From the NCBI RefSeq assembly GCF_000311985.1, contig NZ_HE978585.1, forward strand, positions 404,346 to 468,345: a stretch of 64,000 bases of DNA. Direction: 5' to 3'. The position numbers were made by a program, and so were the translations under genes. This stretch comes from Kallipyga massiliensis ph2 (GTDB lineage: Bacteria > Bacillota > Clostridia > Tissierellales > Peptoniphilaceae). Below are positions 1 to 9,125 of the stretch, piece after piece; the stretch's first letter is position 1; each line of letters opens with the position of its first letter. The notes under the pieces are model-generated. The model saw only the letters and a list, made by a program, of their open reading frames with translations. It made no database searches and was not told the origin of the DNA.

Positions 1-199
1 AAACCTTATAAATATCCAGTTCGACCTGGCTCTTGTCCACTCCAAAACCCGAACTCGCATTACCTTGCGGGTCCAGGTCGATGACCAGGACCTTCTTCTT
101 AAAGAGTCCGGTATAGGCCAGAGCTGCCGCCACATTGATCACCGTGGTCGTTTTTCCCACCCCTCCTTTTTGGTTGTAGACACTAATCACTTTCCCCAT
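1..199 (-). CDS. parA: ParA/Soj chromosome-partitioning ATPase (N-terminal part)
   Basis: Only the first 66 codons are in the window; the gene continues past the left edge. The N-terminus carries the deviant Walker A of ParA ATPases ([11 protein letters not shown] at about residues 9-19) and the following Walker A' aspartate block ([11 protein letters not shown]). ParA proteins dimerise on ATP, bind DNA non-specifically and work with ParB at parS. The start ATG at 199 lies inside the end of cinA, a 17-base overlap suggesting co-transcription. The position left of rsmG and the two parS-like palindromes nearby fit the usual soj-spo0J locus. parB itself is not visible. Confidence 0.93.
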   Translation of the reverse strand, partial: MGKVISVYNQKGGVGKTTTVINVAAALAYTGLFKKKVLVIDLDPQGNASSGFGVDKSQVELDIYKV

Positions 200-1433
200 G
201 GATTCCCTCTTTCACCATTAGCAATGCATAATCGATCGCCCGGTTGGTCGCACGGTGTCGGATTCGGTTTCGTGGGCTATCCCATTGATATTCAAGGATA
301 CGGGATTTCCCCTTGTAAGCCAGACCAATGAAGACCTGTCCGGCACGGTCGCCGCCGGGTCCGGCAAATCCGGTCGTCGCAATGGCCAGGTCGCAGGCCG
401 TCTTCTTTTGAAGGCCTTCCAGCATAGCCCGGCAGACTTCCTCCGACACCGCAGTTTTTTCCTCAATCAACTCAGGATCCACTCCTAGAATTTCCGCCTT
501 GGCCTCATCGCTATAGACAACATAGGCTTCCTTGATAATACATGAGGCCCCCGGAGCATTGATGATCCGGGAGGCCACCATGCCGCCGGTGAAGGACTCC
601 GCAGTAGACACGGTTGCTCCTTCTTTTGCGAGAAGGTCAACCAAGGCCTCTTCACGACTGGATTCCATAACCCCCAGGACAAGATGGCCCAACCTTTCTT
701 TAAGCAGGGCTTGACCCCGATCCAAGATCTTTTCCGCCTTGTCCTGGTCCGGCTCCTGGGTCGTCATCCGAACCAGGACTCCATCCGCCTTGACATAAGT
801 CGCAAAGGTAGGTTCAGTCGAATGATCGGCCAAGTCTTGGATCGCCTGAAAGACCTTCCATTCACCCAGAAGGGCAATCTTTACCTCTCTGGATCGGGTG
901 GTGGATGTGGAGAATTGGCGTAGAAGGCCAATCAGGTCCTTTTCCATCACCCCTCGCAATTCATTGGGAGGTCCGGGCAGGACAATTAGGTACTTCTCCT
1001 GACCCCGGTCATCAAAAGGCATCCAGGCCCCGGGTGACATGCCCACAGGATTTCGGAGGACAGTCGCCTTTTCAGGGAAGGTATAGATATCTTTAGCCGC
1101 AGCAAAGAATTCCGGATCATCCGCATAATGCTGGGCATGTCTTTCCTTGGTTTCCGGATCTTCCTTCCTTGGACCGCCCACGCAGTCCATAGCAACACGT
1201 TTGGTAATATCGTCCGAAGTGGATCCTAAGCCCCCGGATAAGATAATGATGTCTGACCGAGAAGCTGCTTGTTCTATTTCAACCCTTAACCGTTTATCAT
1301 TATCGCCAACCACTGAAGTGTGATAGATGTTGAAGCCTAACTCAGCGCATACCTTAGAAAGATATTGAACATCTGTATTTACAATATCGCCAAGTAGGAG
1401 TTCCGTTCCTACTGAAATTAATTCTACAATCAT
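183..1433 (-). CDS. cinA: CinA family protein (NMN deamidase / competence-damage protein)
   Basis: A 416-residue protein with an N-terminal molybdopterin-binding-like fold (VGTELLLGD near the start, [10 protein letters not shown] about residue 68) and a C-terminal CinA domain (TAESFTGG and GFAGPGG). The C-terminal domain hydrolyses nicotinamide mononucleotide in characterised members, and the N-terminal domain resembles ADP-ribose pyrophosphatases. A longer reading frame reaches 1475, but the ATG at 1433 has an AAGGAG ribosome site at good spacing and begins with the family-typical [10 protein letters not shown]. The usual Cys of TAESCTGG is Phe here. It overlaps parA. Confidence 0.93.
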   Translation of the reverse strand: MIVELISVGTELLLGDIVNTDVQYLSKVCAELGFNIYHTSVVGDNDKRLRVEIEQAASRSDIIILSGGLGSTSDDITKRVAMDCVGGPRKEDPETKERHAQHYADDPEFFAAAKDIYTFPEKATVLRNPVGMSPGAWMPFDDRGQEKYLIVLPGPPNELRGVMEKDLIGLLRQFSTSTTRSREVKIALLGEWKVFQAIQDLADHSTEPTFATYVKADGVLVRMTTQEPDQDKAEKILDRGQALLKERLGHLVLGVMESSREEALVDLLAKEGATVSTAESFTGGMVASRIINAPGASCIIKEAYVVYSDEAKAEILGVDPELIEEKTAVSEEVCRAMLEGLQKKTACDLAIATTGFAGPGGDRAGQVFIGLAYKGKSRILEYQWDSPRNRIRHRATNRAIDYALLMVKEGIHGESD

Positions 1434-1448
1434 TGTTTTCTCCTTAAA

Positions 1449-1464
1449 TGTTTCATATGAAACA
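1449..1464. other. parS-like palindrome 1
   Basis: A perfect 16-bp palindrome, TGTTTCATATGAAACA, lies just upstream of the cinA ribosome site. It matches the parS consensus bound by Spo0J/ParB (TGTTNCACGTGAAACA) except that the central CG is TA. An identical copy lies 62 bases away. Proximity to parA supports a ParB site, but a regulator operator for cinA is possible. Confidence 0.6.
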
Positions 1465-1510
1465 TTGTAAAACAATTATATCAGATCAATGGTTCCTGAC
1501 ACTCCCAAAT

Positions 1511-1526
1511 TGTTTCATATGAAACA
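1511..1526. other. parS-like palindrome 2
   Basis: Second identical 16-bp palindrome (TGTTTCATATGAAACA), placed between the first copy and the terminator of the upstream gene. Two identical copies in a 78-bp segment beside parA point to a partition centre rather than chance. Confidence 0.6.
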
Positions 1527-1528
1527 AA

Positions 1529-1564
1529 AAATCCCGGATTCAGCAATTTGCGAATCCGGGATTT
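1529..1564 (-). terminator. Rho-independent terminator
   Basis: Arms AAATCCCGGATTC and GAATCCGGGATTT enclose a ten-base loop and are followed, on the minus strand, by a T-rich run. It terminates the gene ending at 1574 and separates it from cinA-parA. Confidence 0.85.
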
Positions 1565-1573
1565 GAAAAATTA

Positions 1574-2371
1574 TTATTCTTGGTTTTCTTGGGCTTTCTC
1601 ATGTCGGTATTCCTCCATGATCGCCCCAAAAATATCTGCAGAGGAAGGTGGGGTGTAGGAGATGGCATTGGCCCCGGCATCAATCGTCTTCAGGATGTGT
1701 TCTTCTCGGTGACCGCCCGTAGCGATGATGGGAAATTCATTGCCAATATCCCGCCGAATTTGTCGGACCAGTTTGGCCGTATCTTTTCCGGCCGATACAT
1801 TCAGTATCTTGGCTCCGGCCTGGACCTTCTCCTTATAGGGGTCATTCGGAGAGATGATGGTAGCAACGACAGGAATGTCCACATACTTGGAAATTTCATG
1901 GATATCCTGACTGGACATGGGTGCATTTACCACCACCCCATAGGCTCCCATGAGCTCCGCCTGGAAGCCCAACAAGAGGGACCGTCTCCCATTGGTGGTC
2001 CCTCCACCGATGCCCAGGAAGACCGGGGCAGAAGCCGCTTGGATGACGGCTTGCATGATGGTGATTTCCGGTGTAAAGGGGTAGACCGCCAAAATGGCGC
2101 CGGCATCATTATTCCGGATGATGGCAATATCGGTGGAAAAAATTAAAGACTTGATTCTCTTCTTCATAACTATGATGCCTGAGGCCCGGTAGATAACCTC
2201 GGGGACCATAACATAGCGGTGGCGGAGGCGGCTGGAGACTGCGGGTATGTATTTTTTATTCCCATTATTTTGCTGTTCCTGGTTAATAAAAGGAGTTTCC
2301 CTCTCCTTCTCATAATTCTCAACAACCCCTTCTAAGTTGTTTTCCATCTCCAGAAAATAATGCTTATCCAT
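1574..2371 (-). CDS. conserved TIM-barrel-like protein of unknown function
   Basis: A 265-residue protein. The C-terminal two thirds looks like a (beta/alpha)8 barrel: alternating hydrophobic strands, a glycine cluster (GIGGGTTNGRR), and near the end a phosphate-binding style segment (IIATGGHREEHILKTI, then AGANAISYTPP). The first 40 residues are polar and low-complexity (runs of E, N and Q). I recall similar clostridial proteins loosely labelled 'hydrolase', but I cannot assign a reaction. The ATG at 2371 follows AAAGGAG; a longer open frame reaches back into rsmG but lacks a ribosome site. It lies 25 bases after rsmG, probably in the same operon. Confidence 0.75.
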   Translation of the reverse strand: MDKHYFLEMENNLEGVVENYEKERETPFINQEQQNNGNKKYIPAVSSRLRHRYVMVPEVIYRASGIIVMKKRIKSLIFSTDIAIIRNNDAGAILAVYPFTPEITIMQAVIQAASAPVFLGIGGGTTNGRRSLLLGFQAELMGAYGVVVNAPMSSQDIHEISKYVDIPVVATIISPNDPYKEKVQAGAKILNVSAGKDTAKLVRQIRRDIGNEFPIIATGGHREEHILKTIDAGANAISYTPPSSADIFGAIMEEYRHEKAQENQE

Positions 2372-2396
2372 CCTGGCTCCTTTCTCGTCTTCTTTA

Positions 2397-3107
2397 TTAT
2401 AGAGGACTCTTCCGGGCCTTCCCTTGGCCGCGGGGATATTTCTTGGGGCTTTCCTTGACCTTCTCGAGGACAACCAAGCTCCTTTGATAGCCTTCTTCTG
2501 TCCAACTAAAGCTGTCCACTTCTTTGAGCCGACCCCCAAGAACTTGGATGGCCCGGTCGGCTTGGGAGACTTCTTCCCGGCCGCCGGGGCCTTTCATGGC
2601 GATAAAGTGTCCTTGTATTTTTACCCCGGGTAGGCAGTACTCAAGCAGGGTGGGAAGGGGGGCCACAGCCCGGGAAACGACCAGGTCGAAGGATTCTCTT
2701 TCCCCGGGATCCTGGAGAAAATCCTCTGCCCGGGCGTGGATACAACGGACCCCCTCCAGACCCAGGCGACTCACCACTTCCTGAAGAAAGTCCACCCGCT
2801 TTTTCAGGGAGTCAACCAGGGTCATCTCCAGGCTGGGATCAACAATCTTCATGGGGATACCGGGGAAGCCCCCACCGCTGCCCATATCCATGACTCTGAT
2901 ATGAGAGGGAATCCGGACTTGGCGGAAGACGGAGAGGGAGTCAATAAAATGCTTATTATCCACCTCCCGGTCCTCAGTAATGGCTGTGATGTCAATTTTT
3001 TCATTCCATTCTTTAATTAAGGCCCGGTAGCCCTCAAAGAGGTCCAGCTGTTGGGGGGTCAGGTCCAGACCCGCCTTGGCCAGGCGATCCACGAAGCCCT
3101 TATTCAT
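2397..3107 (-). CDS. rsmG: 16S rRNA (guanine527-N7)-methyltransferase RsmG
   Basis: A 236-residue class I SAM methyltransferase that methylates G527 of 16S rRNA. The SAM-binding motif DMGSGGGFPGIPM is at about residue 75. The central VSRAVAPLPTLLEY and basic KGPGGREE segments are typical of RsmG/GidB. The ATG at 3107 overlaps the last bases of mnmG by 8 bp, the standard arrangement in this locus. Confidence 0.96.
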   Translation of the reverse strand: MNKGFVDRLAKAGLDLTPQQLDLFEGYRALIKEWNEKIDITAITEDREVDNKHFIDSLSVFRQVRIPSHIRVMDMGSGGGFPGIPMKIVDPSLEMTLVDSLKKRVDFLQEVVSRLGLEGVRCIHARAEDFLQDPGERESFDLVVSRAVAPLPTLLEYCLPGVKIQGHFIAMKGPGGREEVSQADRAIQVLGGRLKEVDSFSWTEEGYQRSLVVLEKVKESPKKYPRGQGKARKSPL

Positions 3108-5028
3108 GGTCCGTCCTCCCTTCCCGCTTGTCCTGTCTCTCCCTTCTTTCCTGCTCCAGGTAGACCAGGAGAACATTAATATCTGCCGGGGACACCCCGG
3201 AAATCCGGGAGGCCTGGCCTACCGATTCCGGCTGGACCTGGTTGAGCTTTTGGGCCGCTTCCTTCTTCAAGCCGTGGATCTTCCCATAATCCTCAACAAA
3301 GAGACGGCGGGATTCCATCTTCTTGAATTTTTCAATCTGGATATTCTGTTTTTTGATATAGCCCTCGTACTTGATCCGGTTCTCCACCTCCATCCGGACT
3401 TCCTTGGGGAGGCTGGGCCGGTCAGGGTCCAGTTCGGCTAATTTATCATAGCTTATTTCCGGCCGCCGGAGGAGGTCAGCCAGGCTCCCACCGGTTTTCA
3501 GTGGGGATGAGCCCAGGCCTTCCAGGAAGGCGTTGACTTCCGCCTTGGGGGTCACCATGAGGGCGGAGAGGCGGGCGACTTCTTCATCAATGGCTCGACC
3601 CTTTTTCTCCGCCAGAAGGTATCTCTCCCGAGAAGCCAGGCCAATCTCATAGCCCAGTTTGGTTAACCGGAGGTCGGCATTGTCTTGGCGGAGGGAGAGC
3701 CTGTATTCACAGCGGGAGGTCATCATCCGGTAGGGCTCATTGGTCCCTTTGGTCACCAGGTCGTCGATGAGGACGCCGATATAGGCCTGGGACCGGTCCA
3801 GGACGAAGGGGGAGAGGCCATCGATTTTCCGGGCGGCATTGATTCCCGCCATGAGCCCCTGGCAGGCCGCCTCTTCATAGCCCGATGACCCGTTGATCTG
3901 GCCGGCAAAAAAGAGGCCGGAGATGGTCCGAAGCTCCAGGGACCGGGTCAGGATCCGGGCGTCGATGCAGTCGTATTCAATTCCATAGGCCGACCGCATG
4001 ACCTCCGCCTTCTCCAGGCCGGGGAGGGTCCGGATTGCCTCCATTTGAACCTCTTCCGGCATGGTGGAGGACATCCCGTCCACATAGACTTCCAGGGTGG
4101 AGGCGGATTCGGGCTCCAGAAAGATCTGGTGGGCCTCATGGTCGGGGAAGCGGACCATCTTGTCTTCAATGGATGGGCAGTAGCGGGGGCCCACCCCTCT
4201 TTTTCCCCCCGAATACATGGTGGACCGGGTGATATTGGCTTCGATCAGGGCCTTGGTTTCCGCCGTGGTCCGAGTAAGATAGCAGGGCCACTGCTTGGAG
4301 GCGTCGTAGGTTTTATCCTGGTTGAGGAAGGAGAAGGGAACGATTTCCCGGTCCCCCTCCTGGATGATCATTTGGGAAAAATCTACCGTCCGCCGGTTGA
4401 TCCGGGGAGGCGTCCCCGTCTTGAACCGGCGGAGATCAATCCCGTGGGCCCGGAGGTCCTCCGAAAGGTGGAGGGCCGGCTTGGTATTGTGGGGACCTGA
4501 AGAATAGGTCAGGGGGCCCATGAGGATGGTCCCGTTGAGGAAGGTCCCCGTACAGAGGATGACGGTGGGGGCGGTAAAGATGGCCCCCTGGACCGTGGTC
4601 AAGCCCCGGACTTGGCCTTCTTCCACCAGGATCCGGTCAACCTCGGCCTCCACCAATTGGATTTTCTCCTCTTCCTCCAGCCGCCGTTTCATGACCTCTT
4701 GGTAACGCTTTTTATCCGCCTGGACCCGGAGGGAGTGGATGGCGGGACCTTTTGAGGTGTTAAGCATCCGGGACTGGAGGAAGGTCTCATCAATGACCAG
4801 GGCCATTTCCCCGCCCAAGGCGTCGATTTCCCGGACCAGGTGGCCCTTGCCGGTCCCCCCGATGTTGGGATTACAGGGCATATCGGCCACACTATCCAGG
4901 GATATGGAAAAGAGGGCGACTTTTTTCCCCAAGCGGGCTGCAGCAAAGGCGGCTTCGATGCCGGCATGGCCGGCACCCACTACGGCCACATCCACATCCG
5001 ACCGGTGGTAGCCTTGAATATTTTCCAT
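3100..5028 (-). CDS. mnmG: tRNA uridine-5-carboxymethylaminomethyl modification enzyme MnmG
   Basis: A 642-residue FAD protein that, with MnmE, installs cmnm5 on wobble U34 of certain tRNAs. The N-terminal dinucleotide-binding motif VVGAGHAGIEAA, the conserved DMPCNPNIGG and KGPA-HSLR segments and a helical C-terminal domain of about 100 residues are all present. The length is normal for MnmG. The gene starts 6 bases after mnmE and overlaps rsmG at its end. Confidence 0.97.
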   Translation of the reverse strand: MENIQGYHRSDVDVAVVGAGHAGIEAAFAAARLGKKVALFSISLDSVADMPCNPNIGGTGKGHLVREIDALGGEMALVIDETFLQSRMLNTSKGPAIHSLRVQADKKRYQEVMKRRLEEEEKIQLVEAEVDRILVEEGQVRGLTTVQGAIFTAPTVILCTGTFLNGTILMGPLTYSSGPHNTKPALHLSEDLRAHGIDLRRFKTGTPPRINRRTVDFSQMIIQEGDREIVPFSFLNQDKTYDASKQWPCYLTRTTAETKALIEANITRSTMYSGGKRGVGPRYCPSIEDKMVRFPDHEAHQIFLEPESASTLEVYVDGMSSTMPEEVQMEAIRTLPGLEKAEVMRSAYGIEYDCIDARILTRSLELRTISGLFFAGQINGSSGYEEAACQGLMAGINAARKIDGLSPFVLDRSQAYIGVLIDDLVTKGTNEPYRMMTSRCEYRLSLRQDNADLRLTKLGYEIGLASRERYLLAEKKGRAIDEEVARLSALMVTPKAEVNAFLEGLGSSPLKTGGSLADLLRRPEISYDKLAELDPDRPSLPKEVRMEVENRIKYEGYIKKQNIQIEKFKKMESRRLFVEDYGKIHGLKKEAAQKLNQVQPESVGQASRISGVSPADINVLLVYLEQERRERQDKREGRTDHE

Positions 5029-5034
5029 CTTGAC

Positions 5035-6468
5035 CTACTTTCCCACGCAAAAATCTTGAAAGATCTTATTCAGAACGTCTTCTTCAATGGATTCCCCGGT
5101 GATGGCGGCCAGGTCCTGGTAGGCATCCTGGAGGTCCACGTCCAGGGCATCCAGGCTAACCCCTGTTTCCAGGCCCCCAAGTGCGGAGGAGAGGGAGTCC
5201 CGGGCCTTTTCCAGGAGGTTGATCTGGCGGATATTGGAGAGGGAGTCCGCCCCCTCCCGACCGTCATCTCCCTCGAGAAAGAGGACGGACAGGGCCTTTT
5301 CCAGGTCTTCCATCCCCTGACCGGTCTTGGCGGAAATGGCCAGGGCCGGCCCCCCATCCCCTTCCTCCTGAAGGAGGGTTTGGGCATCCGAACTTAAGCC
5401 CAAGTCAACCTTGTTGACCAGGATGAGGTGGGGGCGGGCGGCGGATTTTTCCAGGATAGCCCGGTCCTCCTTCCGGATGGACTGGGACCCATCGACCAGG
5501 ACCAGGACCAAATCCGCCTCCTCCAGGAGGGCCATGGATCGGTCCACGCCAAGGGATTCAACCAGGTCGTCCGTTTCCCGGATCCCGGCCGTGTCAATCA
5601 GGCGGAGGCGGAGGCCCTCCAGCTGGTAGGATTCTTCGATAGCATCCCGGGTCGTCCCCGGGATGTCCGTGACGATGGCCCGGTCGTCCTCCAGGAGAGC
5701 ATTGAGGAGGGAGGACTTGCCCACATTGGGCCGGCCTACGATGACCGTCTTGATCCCCTCCCGGATCAGCCGGCCCGTCTCCGCCCCGGCCAGGGCTCGG
5801 TCCATCCGGTCCAAGAGGGCTCGGGCCTCCTCCTCCATGGGCTCCCGGGGGAGGTCCTCCATGGCGTCCTCCATGAAATTGATGGCGTATTCTACATGAG
5901 CTAGGAGCCTGAGGAGGTCCTCCTTCATCCCCTTGATCTTCTTGGAGACCCCTCCGGTCAGTTGGTGGACAGCGGATTCCTGGGCCAGGCCCGTCTGGGC
6001 TCGAATGATGTCTTCGACCGCCTCAGCCTGGGCCAGGTCAATCCGCCCGTTGAGGAAGGCCCTGCGGGTAAACTCCCCGGGCTCGGCCATTCTAGCCCCC
6101 ATCCGGAGAAATAGGGCCAACACTTTTTGAACAGAGACCCGGCCCCCATGGCAGTTCACTTCGACAATATCCTCCGCCGTATAGGTATGGGGGGCCTTCA
6201 TATAAACACAAAGAACCTCGTCAAGGACCTTTTCTCCCTCAATAATATGGCCATAGCGCAGCTTCCTTTGGTCAGAGGGGGAGAAGGCCTTGCCGGAATA
6301 GGCCCGGAAGGCTCGGTCCGCCAGGGAGAAGGCTTCCGGCCCGGACAGGCGGACAATCCCGATCCCCGCCGGAGCCTGGGCGGTGGAGATGGCCACGATG
6401 GTATCCTTGTCCACGGTCCCCATGGGCCGGCTATCCCCACTATTTTCCCTTCCGAATGGCTTGAACAT
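5035..6468 (-). CDS. mnmE: tRNA modification GTPase MnmE
   Basis: A 477-residue GTPase, partner of MnmG. The N-terminal folate-binding domain starts at TIVAISTAQAPAGIGIVRLSG-like sequence. G-domain motifs are VGRPNVGKSSLLNALL (G1), DIPGTTRD (G2), DTAG (G3) and NKVD (G4), and the C-terminus ends in the hallmark FCVGK. The ATG at 6468 follows AAAGGAA and is preferred. A longer frame would run back through the jag terminator, and an internal ATG at 6423 is a weaker alternative. Confidence 0.96.
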   Translation of the reverse strand: MFKPFGRENSGDSRPMGTVDKDTIVAISTAQAPAGIGIVRLSGPEAFSLADRAFRAYSGKAFSPSDQRKLRYGHIIEGEKVLDEVLCVYMKAPHTYTAEDIVEVNCHGGRVSVQKVLALFLRMGARMAEPGEFTRRAFLNGRIDLAQAEAVEDIIRAQTGLAQESAVHQLTGGVSKKIKGMKEDLLRLLAHVEYAINFMEDAMEDLPREPMEEEARALLDRMDRALAGAETGRLIREGIKTVIVGRPNVGKSSLLNALLEDDRAIVTDIPGTTRDAIEESYQLEGLRLRLIDTAGIRETDDLVESLGVDRSMALLEEADLVLVLVDGSQSIRKEDRAILEKSAARPHLILVNKVDLGLSSDAQTLLQEEGDGGPALAISAKTGQGMEDLEKALSVLFLEGDDGREGADSLSNIRQINLLEKARDSLSSALGGLETGVSLDALDVDLQDAYQDLAAITGESIEEDVLNKIFQDFCVGK

Positions 6469-6483
6469 GGCATTTCCTTTCAT

Positions 6484-6513
6484 AAAAAAAAGGCACTCCG
6501 GAAGGAGTGCCTT
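6484..6513 (-). terminator. Rho-independent terminator after jag
   Basis: Arms AAGGCACTCC and GGAGTGCCTT with a four-base loop are followed on the minus strand by eight T residues. It lies between jag and mnmE, so mnmE must have a promoter of its own or depend on read-through. Confidence 0.85.
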
Positions 6514-6517
6514 GTCC

Positions 6518-7423
6518 TTACTCATCGATTCGGATGACGACCTTCCGGTAGGGCTCTCGGCCTTCTGAAGCAGTGGTCACCCCCTCCACATCTTGGAGGG
6601 CAGTGTGGACCAGCCGGCGCTCATAGGCATTCATGGCTTCCATCCGGTAGGGACGGCCGGTCTTAAGGACCTTATCCGCATTCCTCTGGGCCATCTTTTG
6701 GATAGAGGCCTTACGACGTGACCGGTAACCGCCCACATCCACATAAACCTGGTGGTGGGTCTTGGTCAGGCGGTTGACGGCGATGGACTGAATATACTGG
6801 ATGGCATTCAAGGTCTCCGCCCGCCGACCGATGACGATCCCGGTATCGGTCTCGGAGATATTGTCAATCTCCAGGAGGATGCCTTCACCCTCCATGCTGG
6901 CATTGACGTCCGCCTGGATATGCATGAGGGAGAGAAGACTTTCCATCCACTCCTTGCAGTAGGCCAGGGGATCCTCCACTTGGTCCGGGAAGAGATGACT
7001 GAGGTCTGCGCTTTCCCGGTTGATGTAGGCATCCCAATCTCCATAGAGGTCTTCCTTGGAAAATTCCTCCGAAGGCTCATCCTCTTCTTCAGAAGAGAAG
7101 TCGTCTTCTTCCTCCACATCAAAGTCGACTTCCTTGGCGTCTTCCTTCTCTTCAGAAATCAAGCTTTCATCTTGATGATCATCGAAAGAGGGCCCCTTAA
7201 AAAGGTCTTCCTCTCGAATATTTTCTTCTTTAAGAAGGTCGTCGAAGCGGTCTTCCTTGAGGGAGACCCGGACAACGGCGTCCTGGGCCCCAAAACCGAG
7301 AAACCCGGCCTTGGCTTCCTTCAAGACATCAATGGTCACTTCATCTCGACCCACCTGCAAAGAATCCAGGGCCTGCTGAACGGCCTTTTCTACCGTATCT
7401 GCTGTCTTAATTACTGTGGTCAT
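6518..7423 (-). CDS. jag: RNA-binding protein KhpB/Jag (SpoIIIJ-associated)
   Basis: A 301-residue RNA-binding protein with an N-terminal Jag domain (about 1-52), a strongly acidic low-complexity linker (about 60-130), a KH domain (about 155-230, with GRRAETLNAIQYI) and a C-terminal R3H domain. Family members (KhpB/EloR) bind RNA with KhpA and affect cell elongation. The acidic linker is longer than in many homologues. It follows yidC by 26 bases, as in most Firmicutes. Confidence 0.93.
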   Translation of the reverse strand: MTTVIKTADTVEKAVQQALDSLQVGRDEVTIDVLKEAKAGFLGFGAQDAVVRVSLKEDRFDDLLKEENIREEDLFKGPSFDDHQDESLISEEKEDAKEVDFDVEEEDDFSSEEEDEPSEEFSKEDLYGDWDAYINRESADLSHLFPDQVEDPLAYCKEWMESLLSLMHIQADVNASMEGEGILLEIDNISETDTGIVIGRRAETLNAIQYIQSIAVNRLTKTHHQVYVDVGGYRSRRKASIQKMAQRNADKVLKTGRPYRMEAMNAYERRLVHTALQDVEGVTTASEGREPYRKVVIRIDE

Positions 7424-7449
7424 TGTTTTCCCTTCCTATCTATTGTCCA

Positions 7450-8172
7450 TTAAGCTTGGTCTTTGGATGGTCTCTTGGAAAGAATGGCGCCGGAAATCAG
7501 ACGGAAGATGACTTCCAAGAGGTTTCCGAAAGCCCAGTAAAGGATCAGACCGGCTGACCAGGAGATGGACATGAAGTAAAAGATCAAGGGCATGAATTTT
7601 AACATTGCCGCAGAACCACCCGCCGGATTATCCTTCTGCATCTTCATGGCAGGGTTGAGGAAGGTGGAAGCAAAGGTCATGACCATATTAATCAAGGGGA
7701 GACCGAACCACTTGAGGGGGTCCGCCTGAGAAAGGTCCTGGATCCAGAAGAAGTTCTTCTGGATGTGGTTAAATTGGTCGGGGTTATCAAAGATGAACTT
7801 GCCCGGTTCCTTAAGTACGGCAAAAAGGGCGACGATGAGGACTAATTGGATAATCATGGGCAGGCAAGAGGAGCAACCGGCAGCGGAAAGGTTATTTTCC
7901 TTATAAAACTCCATGGTCTTTTGCTGGAGGATCCGCTCATCATAGCCATACTTTTCCTTAAGCTTCTCCAGCTGGGGTTGGAAGTCCTTCATCTTGGCTG
8001 AATTTTTGGTGGATTGGTAGGTCAGGGGGATGGTAATCAACTTACTCACCACAGCCATCAGGAGGATGGATATGGCGAAGAAAGAAATCATCTCCGGCTC
8101 GGCCCCTTTTCCTTGGAGCGTTTCATAGAAGAAACGCATGATGGAGCCGAAAATTTTTGAAATTGAACTCAA
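7450..8172 (-). CDS. yidC: YidC/Oxa1 membrane protein insertase
   Basis: A 240-residue polytopic insertase with the YidC core: a membrane helix near the N-terminus, a charged cytoplasmic loop with LEKLKEKYGYDE, then several hydrophobic segments. It lacks the Gram-negative periplasmic domain, and no lipobox is visible at the N-terminus, unlike SpoIIIJ. The frame opens with TTG at 8172 behind GAGAGGG. The first ATG (8139) has no ribosome site, so the TTG start is likely. It sits between yidD and jag. Confidence 0.93.
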   Translation of the reverse strand: MSSISKIFGSIMRFFYETLQGKGAEPEMISFFAISILLMAVVSKLITIPLTYQSTKNSAKMKDFQPQLEKLKEKYGYDERILQQKTMEFYKENNLSAAGCSSCLPMIIQLVLIVALFAVLKEPGKFIFDNPDQFNHIQKNFFWIQDLSQADPLKWFGLPLINMVMTFASTFLNPAMKMQKDNPAGGSAAMLKFMPLIFYFMSISWSAGLILYWAFGNLLEVIFRLISGAILSKRPSKDQA

Positions 8173-8197
8173 TCTATTGCCCTCTCTTTTCGCATTC

Positions 8198-8413
8198 CTA
8201 GGGTCTCAAGGGGTCATATCCTCCCTTGGACCAGGGATTACATCGTAAAATCCGCCACAGGCTAAGAACCAGGGCGGTGGAGAAGCGGTAGTGTTGGAAG
8301 GCCTGAAGACAGTAGCTTGAACAGGTGGGCCGGTAACGGCATTTTCCTCTCCCCAGAACAGGGGAAATAAAACGCCGGTAAAGAAGAATCAGGCTGACGA
8401 CAAGCTTGTTCAT
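8198..8413 (-). CDS. yidD: membrane protein insertion efficiency factor YidD
   Basis: A 71-residue YidD protein with the family signature YRRFISPVLGRGKCRYRPTC followed by SSYCLQAF and ending in GGYDP. It is thought to assist YidC. It is complete and typical in length, 42 bases after rnpA. Confidence 0.94.
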   Translation of the reverse strand: MNKLVVSLILLYRRFISPVLGRGKCRYRPTCSSYCLQAFQHYRFSTALVLSLWRILRCNPWSKGGYDPLRP

Positions 8414-8455
8414 AAGAAGGCCCTTCCTACTAAAGTTGTCTCTTGTGGAAAAGGA

Positions 8456-8809
8456 TTAATTTTTAGGAGGCCAAAAGGAAAGGCAGTGGAAGAGGGATTT
8501 CTCCAACCACCGGTAGTCCTGCCCCTTGGCTTTTTGCCGGGGGAGGATGACAAAATCATAACCTTTAGGAAAGGCTTCCTTGTTCTGTCGGATGATTTCC
8601 TTGACCTGGCGCTTCATCCGATTTCGGTCGTGGGCCTTGCCGAACTTTTTCGACAGGCTGATCCCATAGCGGGTTACCCCCCGGGGATTCTTACAACCGA
8701 CAATCTGGAAGTCCCGGTTGAATGCCGACTTTCCCTTCCGGTATACCCGGTTGAAGTCCTCATTCTTCCGAAGCCTCAAGTCTTGTGGCCAATCCTGTTT
8801 TCCATCCAT
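8456..8809 (-). CDS. rnpA: ribonuclease P protein component
   Basis: A 117-residue basic protein that assists RNase P RNA in 5' tRNA maturation. The conserved basic helix AHDRNRMKRQVKEIIRQ (the RNR motif) is present, as is the N-terminal LRLRKNEDFNRVYRKGKS. The ATG at 8809 has GGAGG seven bases upstream. A TTG one codon earlier is less likely. It follows rpmH directly. Confidence 0.95.
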   Translation of the reverse strand: MDGKQDWPQDLRLRKNEDFNRVYRKGKSAFNRDFQIVGCKNPRGVTRYGISLSKKFGKAHDRNRMKRQVKEIIRQNKEAFPKGYDFVILPRQKAKGQDYRWLEKSLFHCLSFWPPKN

Positions 8810-8844
8810 CAAGCCGCCTCCATCCTATCAATATTGAGAGGAAA

Positions 8845-8979
8845 CTAGGCGGATAAGCGTACCCGACCTCTGCGTCTTCTATTTCTCAATACGCGGCGTC
8901 CGGACTTGGAAGCCATTCTCTTGCGGAAACCGTGGTCCTTTTTTCTCTTCATTTTGTTTGGCTGGTAGGTGCGTTTCAT
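8845..8979 (-). CDS. rpmH: 50S ribosomal protein L34
   Basis: A 44-residue, very basic protein: [20 protein letters not shown] at the start and [16 protein letters not shown] at the end, a textbook L34. It is the first gene of the leftward operon next to oriC and has its own consensus promoter upstream. It extends the usual rpmH-rnpA-yidD-yidC-jag cluster. Confidence 0.97.
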   Translation of the reverse strand: MKRTYQPNKMKRKKDHGFRKRMASKSGRRVLRNRRRRGRVRLSA

Positions 8980-9083
8980 GACTTTCTCCCTTCTCGTGTA
9001 AAAAATATGATTCATTGGCTCTCGGCAACCTGGTCAAAGTGGGTTTTAGAGTAAAATCAGGCATAATAGAGAGCATCTTAAAT

Positions 9084-9112
9084 ATTATATGAAGGAGTGA
9101 AAATCCTGTCAA
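9084..9112 (-). promoter_or_regulatory. consensus sigma-A promoter of rpmH
   Basis: On the minus strand TTGACA (9112-9107) and TATAAT (9089-9084) are separated by exactly 17 bases, about 100 bases upstream of the rpmH ATG. Both hexamers are perfect, as expected for a ribosomal protein operon. Confidence 0.85.
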
Positions 9113-9125
9113 GGACTAGATGAAC

